Assembly: GCF_003324165.1 (NCBI RefSeq) | Contig: NW_025407829.1 | Coordinates: forward strand, 1-64,000 | Length of the DNA stretch: 64,000 nt | DNA from: Naegleria lovaniensis | Taxonomy: Eukaryota > Heterolobosea > Eutetramitea > Acrasida > Naegleriidae | Direction: 5' to 3' | In this document: piece after piece, positions 43,249 through 55,800 of the stretch | Position numbering within the stretch: the stretch's first letter is position 1 | How the letters are laid out: the number at the start of each line of letters is the position of its first letter | Program-made: the position numbers and the translations under genes | The notes under the pieces: generated by a model | What the model saw: the letters and a program-made list of their open reading frames with translations, nothing else | Database searches by the model: none | Told to the model about the DNA's origin: nothing

Positions 43249-44118
43249 TTAAATCAGACCTCCACAAAAACCACCACATGCTCCATACGGTTGATTAAAC
43301 GCAACACATTGTTCCGTACCAATCAATGCTTTGAATTGACTAAGAGAAGTAATAAATAGAACTTTCTTGTTGCACTTGTGACAGTGAACACTTTCCGCAT
43401 ATCTTGATGTTGAGAATAATTCTGAAACCACTGGACATTCATATACTAGATCACAATTTTCAATGAAAGGTGTTTCATATTGGGTATCTTCGTCGATACT
43501 TATGGGCAAAGGCTCATTCTTCTCGTTCAAAAAAGTTTTTGGTTGAGGTTGAACAGAAACTTGATTCAAGGTCAAATAAGTGTATTTTCTCAAGCGTGTG
43601 ACTCTAATTCGAACGACTTGCATCCAATTTTGAATATTTAAATTCATGTCAAAGAATGGAAAATAATGTTGAACGAGTGTGCGCCACACTTTTGTTTGAA
43701 TCAAATCAAAATCATCTTTCGAGAGAGGTGTCACAAGAGTCGAGTCTGCTTCTTTCCATAACGATGCCTCTTTCTCCTCAAAGGCCATGGATTTTTTACT
43801 CTTTTTCTTCATTTTGGATTTTTGTTTGATTAACTCGCTCACTTTTTGAGGAGATAAATTGAATAATAATTTCAATAAATATTGATCACACAATCCCATA
43901 TTAAATAATTCATTGAGATCAAAATACGATGCAATGCAAGCGAAAAGTTCAATCGGAATTTCTTTGAAAATATGTGACGATGACTTTTGACGTTGGTCGA
44001 CATATTGGTTTTTCGGTTTTATCAGGTGATTAAATCTGCAGATTAACTTAGTTTTTCCCTTACAAGTGTAAGATTTTGGTGATAAAAGGTTTTTGAAGAA
44101 GGATCTTACGAAATACAT
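43249..44118 (-). CDS. F-box protein with C-terminal Cys-rich patch
   Basis: 289 residues from ATG 44118 (MYFVRSFFKN). The frame is open to 44490, but that part overlaps exon 1 of WASH1 on the other strand, so the internal Met is preferred; this leaves 117 bp between divergent starts. The F-box is at about 50-86: IFKEIPIELFACIASYFDLN then ELFNMGLCDQYL. A lysine-rich linker follows. Near the end CHKCNKK and a later CVAFNQPYGACGGFCGG give paired cysteines that might bind zinc. It is probably an SCF adaptor; the substrate is unknown. Confidence 0.72.
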   Translation of the reverse strand: MYFVRSFFKNLLSPKSYTCKGKTKLICRFNHLIKPKNQYVDQRQKSSSHIFKEIPIELFACIASYFDLNELFNMGLCDQYLLKLLFNLSPQKVSELIKQKSKMKKKSKKSMAFEEKEASLWKEADSTLVTPLSKDDFDLIQTKVWRTLVQHYFPFFDMNLNIQNWMQVVRIRVTRLRKYTYLTLNQVSVQPQPKTFLNEKNEPLPISIDEDTQYETPFIENCDLVYECPVVSELFSTSRYAESVHCHKCNKKVLFITSLSQFKALIGTEQCVAFNQPYGACGGFCGGLI

Positions 44119-44235
44119 GACACGTTGAGATGGTTTTACTCGTTGCACATTGGAAACCCTAATCAATGAACACTCAATTCCTTTGTTTCCAACAAAATCT
44201 TCATTCCAGATTTTTTTTTGAGTTTTAAAAAAAAA

Positions 44236-46108
44236 ATGGCACAAAATATCTACGAATTTCCAGTGCTCTATCAACACAACCGAATTGAAAACATTCAACA
44301 AATGTTGGATGCACTGGAGCATTTGGAGAGAGTGAGTGTTTCCGTGTTTCAGAGAATTACGGACAAGGTGAATGAACATCGGAATATTCTGAATCAAGTA
44401 CAACGGAGAGCTATTGTGGCTCAACAAGCCGTGGAGTGCATACAGAATGAACGTAAGAATGAAGCAACCCGAGTGTTGAGTAGTCCTCATTATCCCGATA
44501 AGGAAACCATCTCGAGTGATGAATATAAACCAAGTTTTTCGTTACGGGATAGAATTGGTATTCAACAAATGGAATTCCACAAGTATAATCCTGGACCAAA
44601 TAATATTCTGTATAATGTAAGTTGATGAGCTATTCATGTGTGTGTGTGTATATACGTGAAAATTGAAATCATTATTTGTGAACTCATGATGAAATCATTT
44701 TAATTTTGATGGTACAAAATATCTTCTGCCTCATGATGATGATCACTAACACATATTCACAACACAACAACAGCATAAGCGTTACAATCCAATTGATCAC
44801 TTTGAAAAATCTCCCACACGTCAACACAAACAACAAAAATCCAAAGCATCACTCGCTCTCGCAAAGAAGGTCGAAGATGGCATTGGAAAACTTCCTTTCA
44901 ATCATATTCAATCTGTGAGCGAATTACTTTGTTTCAATACCAACATGAACGTCTATTCACGTTATCATGGAGCTGATCCTCTCCTCGCAAACTATCACAC
45001 GACCATGATGATGTTGGCCATGTCCGATGAGAAATCAGGCAATTCACACGATGGAAAAGGTGGAGCCAATAGTGGCAATGCACACGATTTCCTTAGTGCT
45101 GCCTCGAGTTTGTACATTGATCCTGCACCACCATCCTTATCCAAAGATTCCATCTATGACATGTATTGGGGCTCGTCAGCGTTGCAAGAACAAAACATTA
45201 AGCCATTCGTTCCAACAATTAGAGAATTACCCATGTTCGAATTTCCTTCCAATCTTGGTTTACCAAATATTGTAGACACCAAACAATGGGATCTTTCTCT
45301 TGATAATATGCCTTCCATCGCTCCATCTTCGTTACCTTCTTTGGATTTAGGAAGTACCTCTTCCGGTACTGCCATTGCTTCAACTCCAGAGATGGTTCCT
45401 TCAACAGCCTCAACAACGAATGCTGGTGTTCCTCCACCACCTGTCACCTCTGGTTCTGTTCCCCCACCTCCAACGATGACAAGTGGCAGCATTCCACCTC
45501 CACCTACGATGGGAGGTAACATTCCTCCTCCGACGATGGGAGGTAACATTCCACCACCACCAACAACCATGGGCAATATTCCTCCACCTCCAACATCAAC
45601 CATTCCAACTCCTCCAGTTGCGGTTGTCTCATCTGCTGAGACAGGAGGTGATGCTGATGCAACTGCCAATAACGCAGAAGATGGCGGAGGCGGAGGTGGT
45701 GGTGATAGATCTGATCTTTTAGCTTCTATTCGAAACTTCTCCAAGAACAAGTTAAAGAAAGCAAACAAGTATCGTGACAAGGAAACATCAAAAGAAGACT
45801 CGGCGCCTCAAAAATCTTCTGGCGGAGGTGGTGACATGATGAGCGACTTGTTCAGAAAAATCAGCCTTAGAAGAAATGCCATTGAGGGAAGCAAGGATGA
45901 CAACAAGAAAAAGAAGAAGAAAAAGGATAAGAAAGAATCTTCTGATATTATTCCTCCTCCTCAACCTGCATCTTCAACACCTACAACGACAACACCTACG
46001 ACCACAGCTGCTGATTCATCTGCGGCAACTGAGCTGCCAGTTATTCCCCCACCCTCACGACCACCAGAAGAAGATGGATCCTCAGAATCGGAAGATGACA
46101 GCTGGTAA
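44236..46108 (+). CDS. WASH1: WASH complex subunit 1
   Basis: Exons 44236-44616 and 44774-46108; 157-nt intron; 571 residues. The N-terminal WAHD1 region (1 to about 130) contains IENIQQMLDALEHLERVSVS then FQRI. It ends around KYPDKET-like VLSSPHYPDKE. The middle has FVPTIRELPMFEFPSNLGLP, matching the conserved WASH1 segment. A Pro-rich part has repeated IPPPPTMGG units (about 345-408). Then comes the VCA: WH2-type DLLASIRNFSKNKLKKA (about 441-457), central MMSDLFRKISLRR (about 482-494), and an acidic tail ending in Trp (ESEDDSW). This is full family architecture. WASH1 activates Arp2/3 on endosomes for receptor recycling. ATG 44236 follows a run of nine A. Confidence 0.95.
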
Positions 46109-46350
46109 ACTATTCATGGAATTACAATATTACTTGTACAATTTTGCAACATGTCTGTAAGCGCGGCATCATGTCGAATTTTTAATGTATGTTCTTTCAT
46201 GAAACGAGATACTTGTTTACCTGTGATTACATTTTAACAATTACATTTACAGTGAAACTTTCATAAAACAGCTCATTTTATAATAGCACAGAATTTATTA
46301 TTATTGGTATAAATGCAAAGATATAAAACACAAGATACATGGACATGACG

Positions 46351-48621
46351 TTAAATGGCACTCACATTTCTTTTGGTTGATTCATTCAACAACTGAATTT
46401 GATCCTGGCTCACATTGCTGTCATCAAACTTGAATTCTGTTAAACTGTTATTCTTGTCATGGATGATATTGATAATCTTGGAAATGTTATCATCAGAGAA
46501 TTTCCAATCCTTGGCCAAGAATTTCTGACACTTCTTATTCTGTGAGAAGAAATTTATCAAGTCATCCACAAGCAGATTAGGCTCCACTTTTTCATTACAT
46601 CCCAAGTCCATAATTTCAATACTATTATTGATGGCTATGGAATTCAAAATTCGCTTTGCAAAGTCCGTATCTAGACCACAATCTGAAAAGTCCACAAATG
46701 AGACCTGATCACTATTCTGCAACACAGAGAGAATGTCATCGATTTGATCTGAAATCAAATTCACGAGAGAGCCCTTCAACTTGGGAATACATGCAATGGA
46801 TTGGAATTGAACATTCTCAATTTCTCCCTTCTCAACACTATCCAACATGTCAGCCAGTTCTGGAATGTAATTATCATCTGCTTGATAGAGCTTGGGTTTT
46901 TCTTCAATACTTTCTTGCTGCACCTCCTTACTTATTGGCTTCTCACTTGAAATATCCTTCTGTTGAGGTTCTACATATTTCGAAGAGTAGACATCAGAAA
47001 CTTCTTGCTTATCAACATCCTTGGATTGTATTTTCGCTTTAGAGGGTCCAGAGACCTCTTCCTGATCAATATTTCCCTTGAGAGCACTCGAACCTGCTTG
47101 TGAAATGCCACCACCAATACCACTCTCCTTAGAAAGACCTTTAGACAGTGGTTTCTCTTCTTTTTGTGAAGAAACAAGGTCACCTTCATATCTTTCATTC
47201 TTCTCCTTCATGCTTGAGCTAATGGCCTTCTCTTGCTGATCATGTGTTTTCTTCTGAGAAGAGGCGGAAATGGCTTCACCTTTGAGTGCCTTCTCATCAA
47301 TTCCCACATCCATGAGTCCAAACGATGCTGAAGGAACATTCTCTTCTTCTATTTCCTCAATGGCCTTCTCAGCAATTTGTGGATTCACTAACATCTCTTC
47401 TTCCGATCTCAAATTTGGTGTTGGCAAGTAATTTTCACTACTATGTGAAATTTCTTCCACCTGTTGCAATTGATCAATTCGTTGAGAGTACATTTCAGAT
47501 TCCTTACTTTTGGATTTCAATTCAGAATCTAGAATTCGAACTTGTTCTCTCAACAAGGCAACTTCCCTCTCTTTTTCACTGACTTTGTGTTTGAGAGAAT
47601 TCACAGCCGAGTCACGTTCATGAATCTTGTTATTCGAAAGATCCAAATCTTGTTTCAATTTTTGAAAAGCATCCTCGCGTTGAACTTGTTCCTTTTGTGC
47701 CTTTTCCATTAGAAATTTGGTTTCACGCAACGATCGATTTTCCTGATCCAGAGTGGAGAGTTGACCATTGAGAATGGAAATTTGAGATTCCAACTTTTCA
47801 TTCTGTTGTTGCAACTTGTCATATTCTCGTTTCAACTTGTCATTTTCCTTTTTAAGAGAATCGAATTGTTTCTTATTTTGATTATCGATTTGGCCATGTT
47901 CAGATCGAAGACGTTCATTCTCTTTCAGAATCTTTTCATATTCATTACGAACTTGATCTTTAACAAGTTCGAGTTCCTTCACCTTATTCGCCTGAATATT
48001 CAACATGGTCTCTACTTGTTTCATCATTTGGAGTTGTGACAACGAAGTATGTTCCAACGTATTCTTTTCCTTCACGAGTTTATCCTTCTCAGATTTCAAA
48101 CTCTCCAATTGAGTCATGAGACTTGAAATTTTCGATTCCATTTCAGAGAGTTGTATACTACTACTACTACTTTGCAACTTTTCATTCAATTCAAGTTCCT
48201 TGTCATGCAACAAACGAGAGAGATCTGACTTTTCATGGAGCAGAGTCTGAATGTGTTGATCCTTTTGTTCAATTTCTTGTTTCAATTCCTTCACTTGATT
48301 GGGAGAGAGACTTGCTGGAATTTGACGAATGGCTTTTTTCACAAGTGGACTTGATCTCAATTGTTCTTGAATGGGTTTTTCAACATGATGAACAATCCAT
48401 TTGGCGATAGGCAAGACAAAGAGTCTCACGACAAAGGATCCCATGATGAAATGATAAAACCACGAGAGAGTTGCAATGGGAAGATCAAACATGAAGAAAC
48501 GAGTCAATGCAAACCACAAATGAAACACAAATTTGAAAGCTTGGAATGGAAAGAAGAAGGCTTTCTTACTGAATTGCATGACATTTTGGCGTGCTTGAGT
48601 GAATTGTTGTGAAGTAATCAT
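46351..48621 (-). CDS. Membrane-anchored coiled-coil protein with LRR-like C terminus
   Basis: 756 residues from ATG 48621; the upstream open part begins with TTG. Residues about 20-80 are strongly hydrophobic and aromatic (AFFFPFQAFKFVFHLWFALT, then LPIATLSWFY, then VVRLFVLPIAKWIV), like one or two hairpins embedded in a membrane. A long coiled coil covers about 110-400 (LKQEIEQKDQHIQTL and many similar). A charged Ser/Lys/Glu linker follows to about 595. The last 140 residues contain ribonuclease-inhibitor-type leucine-rich units: VSFVDFSDCGLDTDFAKRIL, IEIMDLGCN, LTEFKFDDS. A tether or golgin-like scaffold is plausible. I know no named family with this order. Confidence 0.72.
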   Translation of the reverse strand: MITSQQFTQARQNVMQFSKKAFFFPFQAFKFVFHLWFALTRFFMFDLPIATLSWFYHFIMGSFVVRLFVLPIAKWIVHHVEKPIQEQLRSSPLVKKAIRQIPASLSPNQVKELKQEIEQKDQHIQTLLHEKSDLSRLLHDKELELNEKLQSSSSSIQLSEMESKISSLMTQLESLKSEKDKLVKEKNTLEHTSLSQLQMMKQVETMLNIQANKVKELELVKDQVRNEYEKILKENERLRSEHGQIDNQNKKQFDSLKKENDKLKREYDKLQQQNEKLESQISILNGQLSTLDQENRSLRETKFLMEKAQKEQVQREDAFQKLKQDLDLSNNKIHERDSAVNSLKHKVSEKEREVALLREQVRILDSELKSKSKESEMYSQRIDQLQQVEEISHSSENYLPTPNLRSEEEMLVNPQIAEKAIEEIEEENVPSASFGLMDVGIDEKALKGEAISASSQKKTHDQQEKAISSSMKEKNERYEGDLVSSQKEEKPLSKGLSKESGIGGGISQAGSSALKGNIDQEEVSGPSKAKIQSKDVDKQEVSDVYSSKYVEPQQKDISSEKPISKEVQQESIEEKPKLYQADDNYIPELADMLDSVEKGEIENVQFQSIACIPKLKGSLVNLISDQIDDILSVLQNSDQVSFVDFSDCGLDTDFAKRILNSIAINNSIEIMDLGCNEKVEPNLLVDDLINFFSQNKKCQKFLAKDWKFSDDNISKIINIIHDKNNSLTEFKFDDSNVSQDQIQLLNESTKRNVSAI

Positions 48622-49028
48622 TTTGGTTGTTGTTGAGGTTCTTCTTGTGTGTGAGAATGTGGGAAATTGAGAGTTTTTTAACAATGTTTTTGAAAATGTT
48701 ATTTTAACTTTTTAGTTTAAAGAAAATTGGAGAGAGACGATCCATTGCAAGAACAAAATTAAGATGGTTTTGTGTGGTGGTTAAATTTGGAGAAAACACA
48801 AAAGTAAGAAATTGCAAAAGGATAATTGACAAATTTGGAAGTATGTTTGTGTGAGCAACTTGAATTCGCGTTTTGAATTTTATGGAAAATCAGAATGTCA
48901 TCTTGTAAAATCAACCATGAATATTCTCAATGACACAAAGAATCAACGTTTACAAAATATGGGGTTTATACATATTGTTATTGACAACATTTATTGCTTC
49001 CAAAAAACACATTTCCAAATGAATTTAA
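48622..49028. other. Spacer between two minus-strand genes
   Basis: It holds the promoter side of the coiled-coil gene and the 3' flank of the deaminase gene. The plus-strand open frame at 48851-49267 runs antisense into the deaminase and has no family features. Nothing else was seen. Confidence 0.45.
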
Positions 49029-49601
49029 TTACCAATACTCTTCATGAACAGCAGCAGCTTCTTCCTCCAGAACTGGTCCAACCACCTCTACCTTTAATCC
49101 ACGTGATCTCTCTCGAAATATCTCATGACATCCAATCGTTAAACTTCCACTCGATTTTTCATTTTCATTGTGCTGTTTACGTGAAACAATTTCTCGTAAC
49201 TTATCGGCCGAACATGCATACACCACACGACCAATACCGACCCAGAAAATTGCTCCCGTACACATGATGCATGGTTCTGTGGAGGTATAGAGTGTGCACT
49301 TTTCAGAAAGATAATCTCGAGAGAATTTCTGGCTAGCCATGGAACATAGATTGAGTTCGGCGTGTTTGGTTTTATCTTGATCTGTCATGACTGTGTTTTC
49401 TGCTTCCAAGACAATGGTTTGAGTGGTGTGATCGAGTAAGAGAGCTCCGAAGGGATGATTGTGTCCGTGAGCGTGAGAACAGGCTTGACGAGAGAGTTCA
49501 ATGGCACGTTTCATGAAAGTTTCATGACATGATGACGACGAAGAAGAACAAGTCTCGTTGTGAGGAGGAATGTTGTTGTTGTTGGCGGCAGATTCGATCA
49601 T
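49029..49601 (-). CDS. CMP/dCMP-type nucleoside or base deaminase, guanine-deaminase-like
   Basis: 190 residues from ATG 49601; the open frame upstream begins at TTG. Zinc and catalytic motifs are complete: HAE (His80, Glu82) and PCIMC (Cys111, Cys114). GHNHPFGALL near residue 47 and YTSTEPCIMCTGAIFW fit the guanine deaminase/tRNA adenosine deaminase branch of the cytidine deaminase superfamily. The VVYACSADKLREIV that follows resembles bacterial GuaD. The N-terminal 25 residues are Ser/Asn low complexity. It should deaminate guanine or a related base in the cytosol. An ADAT2-type tRNA role is the alternative. Confidence 0.85.
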   Translation of the reverse strand: MIESAANNNNIPPHNETCSSSSSSCHETFMKRAIELSRQACSHAHGHNHPFGALLLDHTTQTIVLEAENTVMTDQDKTKHAELNLCSMASQKFSRDYLSEKCTLYTSTEPCIMCTGAIFWVGIGRVVYACSADKLREIVSRKQHNENEKSSGSLTIGCHEIFRERSRGLKVEVVGPVLEEEAAAVHEEYW

Positions 49602-49886
49602 GAGGATATGTTCGAGTGTGTGTGTTGAATGTGTTCGAAATTTTTTTTGACAAGTTTTGAACTGGAACGATTGTTTCAGATCTTCGAGGATCCAACCAAT
49701 CAAAAATTCATGTGAAATACTTAACAGAGATGGAAAGAGTATTTAGGGAAGAGTAACCTAGTGATTGTAAACTCTTTGAAACCATTGGTTTTTAGCAACA
49801 TTGAGTTTCTGTCCTTTTCCTGCAGTGCGTGCTTGGAGTTGTAAATGAAGTTCAAGAGAATTTAAATTCGTAATTGGAAAAAAAAA

Positions 49887-52800
49887 ATGACGCAACCACA
49901 CAACTTTGTTGAACATTTGGTTTCATTGATGGAAAAAACTACGACTCGGAAAAATGTAGAAGATGAAAAATCATTCATAAGACAATTGGTGTTGGTAGGT
50001 TGGACTGTTCGGATGTTCGGAGAGGAATATGTAATAATATGTTCATTTGGATTTTAATTTTGTTTTAATATTAAAATATTGAATCAATGACTCGAACACA
50101 TCGGAACTAGTTTTCCAAACAAGATTTAAATCAATTAATTGAAGATGTTTTATTTAGAGAATTGGAACACATCATGACAAGTAGCGACACTGTGAGCACA
50201 GAGCCAATTTCACAAAATCATCAGAAACAATCAAAAGTAGACATGATTTATTATTGTCTGCTGACATTGAATGTTCTTTTTGATGAAACTCATCCAAATA
50301 CTCCACAACAACATTACAGGTATTTTATTGAAAGCGTTTGTTTACCAATACTTTTCCCCTCATTCACTGCCACTCAAGCAGGGCCATATGGAAACGCTAC
50401 CTCTTCGTCGACACTCGTTATGGAAATGGATCGAACAAGCCCTAAAGTTCTATCACTAGCGCTAGATATTCTCGTACAAGATTTATCACGAGAAATTCTC
50501 AAAATTGAAGACAATTCTGACTCATTCGAGAAAATTCCACTCTTAAATTATTGCATTTATACTTTGAGTAGCAGTTTGAATAGCTCTATTCAAAAAGAAT
50601 CAAATGATTCAGAGACATCTCAGAGCCTCAACAATGATGAACATTCCATTTCTAATATCATTCTCTTTTCAAAATATTTATTGGATTGTCAAGATATTTC
50701 AAATACCCAAGTCATGGAACAATATTTTGAAAAATTATTTGATCTATTCATTAAGAATCGTGGAGTACTGAAATTTGGATTGACACTATCATCTCTCCAA
50801 ACATGGAATATTGACATTGCAGTGGCAGAAAGATTAAGAAAGTGTTTCTTCCTGAATTTAATGCCACACTTCATTCAGCACAGTTATCGAAATTCCAACA
50901 ATTCAAGAGAACACTTGCGTGAAATTTTGCAGGTGATTCAAATTATGAATCAATGCTCCCTGTTGCAAGATAGTGACACATTTTTACAAAATATTTCTTC
51001 CGATTCAAAAACCAAACAATTATTTTTCGAACAATTATTGCACGAATCATTGATGCTTCTCTGTCAATGGTACGATGAGTTTTTCAAAATTGATCTTGAT
51101 TCTCAATCCTTTACCCTAGATTTGAGACAATTTGAATGGATATGGGAAAGTATTTTGGAAAACCTGGTTGTCAATTCTGAGACATTTATTGGAAAGAGAG
51201 CTCTCTATCTCATCAAACGGCTAATTCTTGATACCACCTGTTCGTATCCGTACATGTCTAACACAGAGAAACTTTCTTCCTTCCTCACACAACCAATCAT
51301 TCCAAAACAAGTTTTCGAGAATGTCAAAGCAAGAGAAGCTCAAACAAAAAAGAAACAAGCCAAGAAAACAACTCAACACAACGAAGAGGAAAGCTCACTG
51401 TTAAAAATTCATGAAATGATTCAACATCAATGGCAAACATTTTTCATGATTTATGAATCTTTAGAGAATCATTCTCTCCATCTAATCAAGCCTGTTTGGG
51501 AATGTATATTTGAACTCATCCCTAAAAAAACTGAAGAGAAACCATTCAAGTATTTTATTGACCAGAGATTTGTGAGAGTATTGTGGATTCGTGCAATGAG
51601 GCATGCAAACTTTGCTGTTGTAAAATTAGTTGTCCATTCAATGCTTGATCTTCACAATACCATTGAAGATCGCGTCTTGATTACAGCCAATGACAGCAAT
51701 GAAATTTTGGAGAAGAATTTACTTTTGGACAAATCATTTATGTGTGGAGAATTTATTGACTGCATTGCAATGTCAAAGCTTTTCACAACGAAACAAGACT
51801 ACATTGGAGAGAAGGTATTTCTTTTTTTCGATGCTTATTTTGCTACTTTAGAAAAGATTGGGTTGAAGAAGAAGTTTGTACAGGCTTTTATTGCAAAAAT
51901 CGCTTCTGCTAGATGGTCTAGAGTTGCTCTTTCTTTCTTTTTATTAATTCTAGTAAGAATGAAATTCTCATCAGAAAAAGAGTATTTAGACTTGAGTGAT
52001 TTTAGCGCATTCTGTGAAAAATTCGTTCTATTCCAATTAAGCGAGCAATCTTTGTGGCTTAAACTAAGATTGTACAGTTCAGCACTTGACGTCATTGTAA
52101 ATTGTTTCAGTTTCAAGAAACTATGTGACGAAAATCCTCAGCAATTGATGGACATTATTGGAAAATTATTTAGCAGTGCTAGTTCTATCGATCCGCTAAC
52201 GTATTCTTCAGATATTGGCTTATTGAGGCGACTTCGACATTGGTTTGGCTCATGCAGAGAGAGTTTTGAGAAGGTTTATTTGACTTATATGCAATCCTTG
52301 CTTAATCACTTACTATCAGACACAACCTCCAGTATCATGACATACTCGAGCATTGAAAAATTTGCTGCTCTATTGTATTTCATTCCGTGGAATGAGAATT
52401 CTATCGAAGAACAGTGTCACACAGTGCTGTCGTTCAATTTGTCATTGACTTTTCCTCAAATGTTAGAAAAACTCTATACACATACCCAAATGGCACATTC
52501 TGTCAAAATTAGGATGCTAGATTTGCTATCGGCCATACTAAATTCATGCTTGTTTGTCACTACTTGTGACAGCAAAGAACAATACATAATGAAGAAAGTC
52601 CAGGACACAATTTGCTCCATGATCTTTACGAGAACCAATTTAGAAAGTATATTATTGTTCATCCGAGGAGAGCTATTGGCCACATCTTGTACAAGTATTC
52701 AAGAACTGACACAATTTTACAACCAAATATTGATGGAGAAGAATTTTACAATTTTCAATTATTCAAATTATGATTGCTTTAAAGGGGTTGTGAATTGCTT

Positions 52801-55800
52801 GCTTTGTGTTTCACAATTTTTACTTGCTCATCACGAAGACTATGAATACTTGCAAAGAGAAATGCTTTATCCTCTCTTGACAGAAATTTCCACTCATCTA
52901 ACAAACTATTTCGGAACTATAACAAGTGGTAATTTCCTTTCACTGCTGATTGAGCAATCGATTGGCAATACAACTATGGAGGACAGCTCAAGAAATGATC
53001 ATATTGGAATGATAACCTTGTTAGTGAACAATATAACTTTACGGTTATTGTGTGTCGCCAAGGTGATCTCCATTGTTGAGAGTCATTCGAGGAATTTTTC
53101 CAAAATTTCACATCATCTCAACACTATATTACCTATATCTTATTTTATTATTCCATCCTCAGCCTATGGTTACAAGGAATTATTGGGAGATGACTTTGAT
53201 TGGATCATGAAACCAAATTACATTATTTCAGAAATTTGTGACAAAAAATGGGGAGCTATCGAATGTTTAATGCCTCTGATTTTCGAAGAGAAACAACATG
53301 AGATGAACGAAGAGGACAAGCAAATTCTCAACACCATTCGTCATGACAAGGAATTCAATGTTGAATTCCTCGAAAAGTGTATGGACAGTTTAGACGTTCT
53401 TTCGAACGAGACAACTGTTCTCGTCATTAATTGCCTGAAATATCTCATTCGAAACATGTTAATTCAAAACGAGAATGGCTTGAACTTTATTGAAATTGAC
53501 AAACTGAAGAGATGCATCAATACTGCTTGGTCCCTTTTGAAAGGATCTACAGGTGCTGAAGGAGGAACCCATGGCCACAGATATACCAATGAGCATGTGA
53601 ACATGGCTGCATTCTTTGAAATTGTTTTAGATTTTAATATTTGCAAAAATCCAGCTCTCTATGAGGCGTTAGAGATTTCAAAACTTTGCGAAAAGATTTT
53701 CACGGAATATGCAAAGAGTGTTGCAAAGCTTGGACTTGTTCTTGGTTTGCAGTTCATCAAATCGTTTGCATCCAAAAAGTGGAGAGAGTTACCGAACACT
53801 GCCAATGTATCTAGAAAACACATGATTTCTGATTTTGTTTCGTTAATCTTTTATTGCCCAGAAGCAAATGAGTATGACGAACTTGAAGAAACAGAACGAG
53901 CATTTAAATCGTTGTGCTCATATTGCAAAGAAGAAACAGCTTCTGACAGTAACCACAACTCCAAGCAACGAACCTTGACCTATCCTGCAATGATCAACGC
54001 TCCAAAAATCTTAAAGAGTGCCATCTTTTGTATGATTGATGGATTGGATACTGACAAAGATCGAGAATTTATCAAAACATTGGTGGGCCACCTGGTTGAA
54101 ATGAATATTTCAAATGCATATCTAAAGAAACAACCAATCATGCCTGGATCACCTAAACATTGTAAAAAGATTCGAATTTGGCAAATTCTGTGCATGCTAG
54201 CTCCCTTGATAGATTTAGAAATATTACAGTCCGTGAATTTATTACATGAAACGAATGGTTCTGGAAAAGTTTGGGATTGCCTCTTCTTGGACAATCCACC
54301 TTCAGTTCGAAAATTACAAGAACTATTTACATTGGTGATGTTATTGAAATTCCCTTTATTGGGGTTCCATTCTCTTCATTGTCGTTTGGTAGAGGACATG
54401 AATGCCAGACAGCAATATTTAAGCTCGGTCGTCTCTCTTGTTGGAAATGTATTAATTTATTCTCCAGAAGACTTGTTGTTGCAAGACTCGACCGTGGATC
54501 CTAAGAATAATTGGCTACATGTGTTATTGAACGGGCTCTTTGTTTATTCTACCTCAAATTTCCACACAGTACGTGTAGTGACACATATCATGCTGAGAAA
54601 TATTATCTATCGAATGGAAGAAATGAACAACAAGAAAGGACAAGACATGATGAAAAATAATGACTTGTTGAAACGAGTGTATTACTTTTTACATAACTCT
54701 CAGAACGTGCAAAAGTGGCTTGGAAAATACGAAAGTACCATTGTTGTAGAGCCCGTAAAAACAGCTCAACAATTATTTTTGAATTATTTCTATGAAGGCA
54801 CCAATTTGGTGAATGACAATCCAACAGAATATCACCTAAAAACAATGATGGAAGATATAGATTTAGTAATTTATTCTCTATTTTACATATCCACCATGGG
54901 TTTCACCAAGGATTTATTCGACCGAATGTTCAAACCTCAATTCGGAGTGAGTACCATTAATGCCATCATGAACAGTCTCATTGATGTGGAAGGAAATCAG
55001 CAATCGCTCACAACCTCAATGATTCCAGTTGGATCTATTGATGATTTCACAACCATTTCTGTCTTGTGTCATGTTGCAAGAACGTTTACCGCTGAATGGA
55101 GAGAACATGTGATCCCATCAAGCCATAACAAAAAACATGCCTCGATTATTTACAAAGGTCTCGCCAGCGTTTTCGATTCGTCAATTATTGAGAAATTCCG
55201 TGTGAAATTTGGATTAACAGAAACGAATCCATCCATGATGGCAGATGCACAGATCGAACAAGAGAATGAGGAATCGAATGAGGAACAACAAAATTCAGAA
55301 GACCTTAATGATTCTACACAATTGAATTTCCAAAGAAAAATTACACCATGGTCGGAAATGGAAATTCAAAATGAATTGAATCCAAGAGCTGTCATTGAAA
55401 AATCTAGAAAACGACAATCCGTCATTATGATTGCTTCACTTGTGGATCGAATTCCAAACTTGGCAGGACTTTCAAGAACGTGTGAAATCTTCGCAGCAGA
55501 AAAACTCATTCTTCCACATTTGAACGTTCTCGAAATGGATGAATTTAAAACAATATCAGTGAGTGCAGAATATTGGATTCCAGTTGAAGCTTGCCAACCT
55601 ACAGACCTACCTCAATATCTCTTACAAAAGAAACAAGAAGGTTACGCCATTGTCGGATTGGAACAAACTTCCACGAGCGTCATGTTGCCCAATTTCCAAT
55701 TTCCAGAAAAGTGCTGTATTTTGTTGGGCAAAGAAAGAGAAGGAATTCCAGCCGAGTTATTGTCCTTGTTAGATGTTTGTGTGGAAATTCCCCAATTAGG

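Noticed and set aside
44119-44490. N-terminal extension of the F-box protein
   Set aside because: It would overlap WASH1 exon 1 on the opposite strand, and the F-box lies well after the internal Met at 44118.
45154-45780. Long minus-strand frame opposite WASH1, Gly/Val-rich
   Set aside because: It is the mirror of the Pro-rich repeats of WASH1; codon-phased repeats create open antisense frames.
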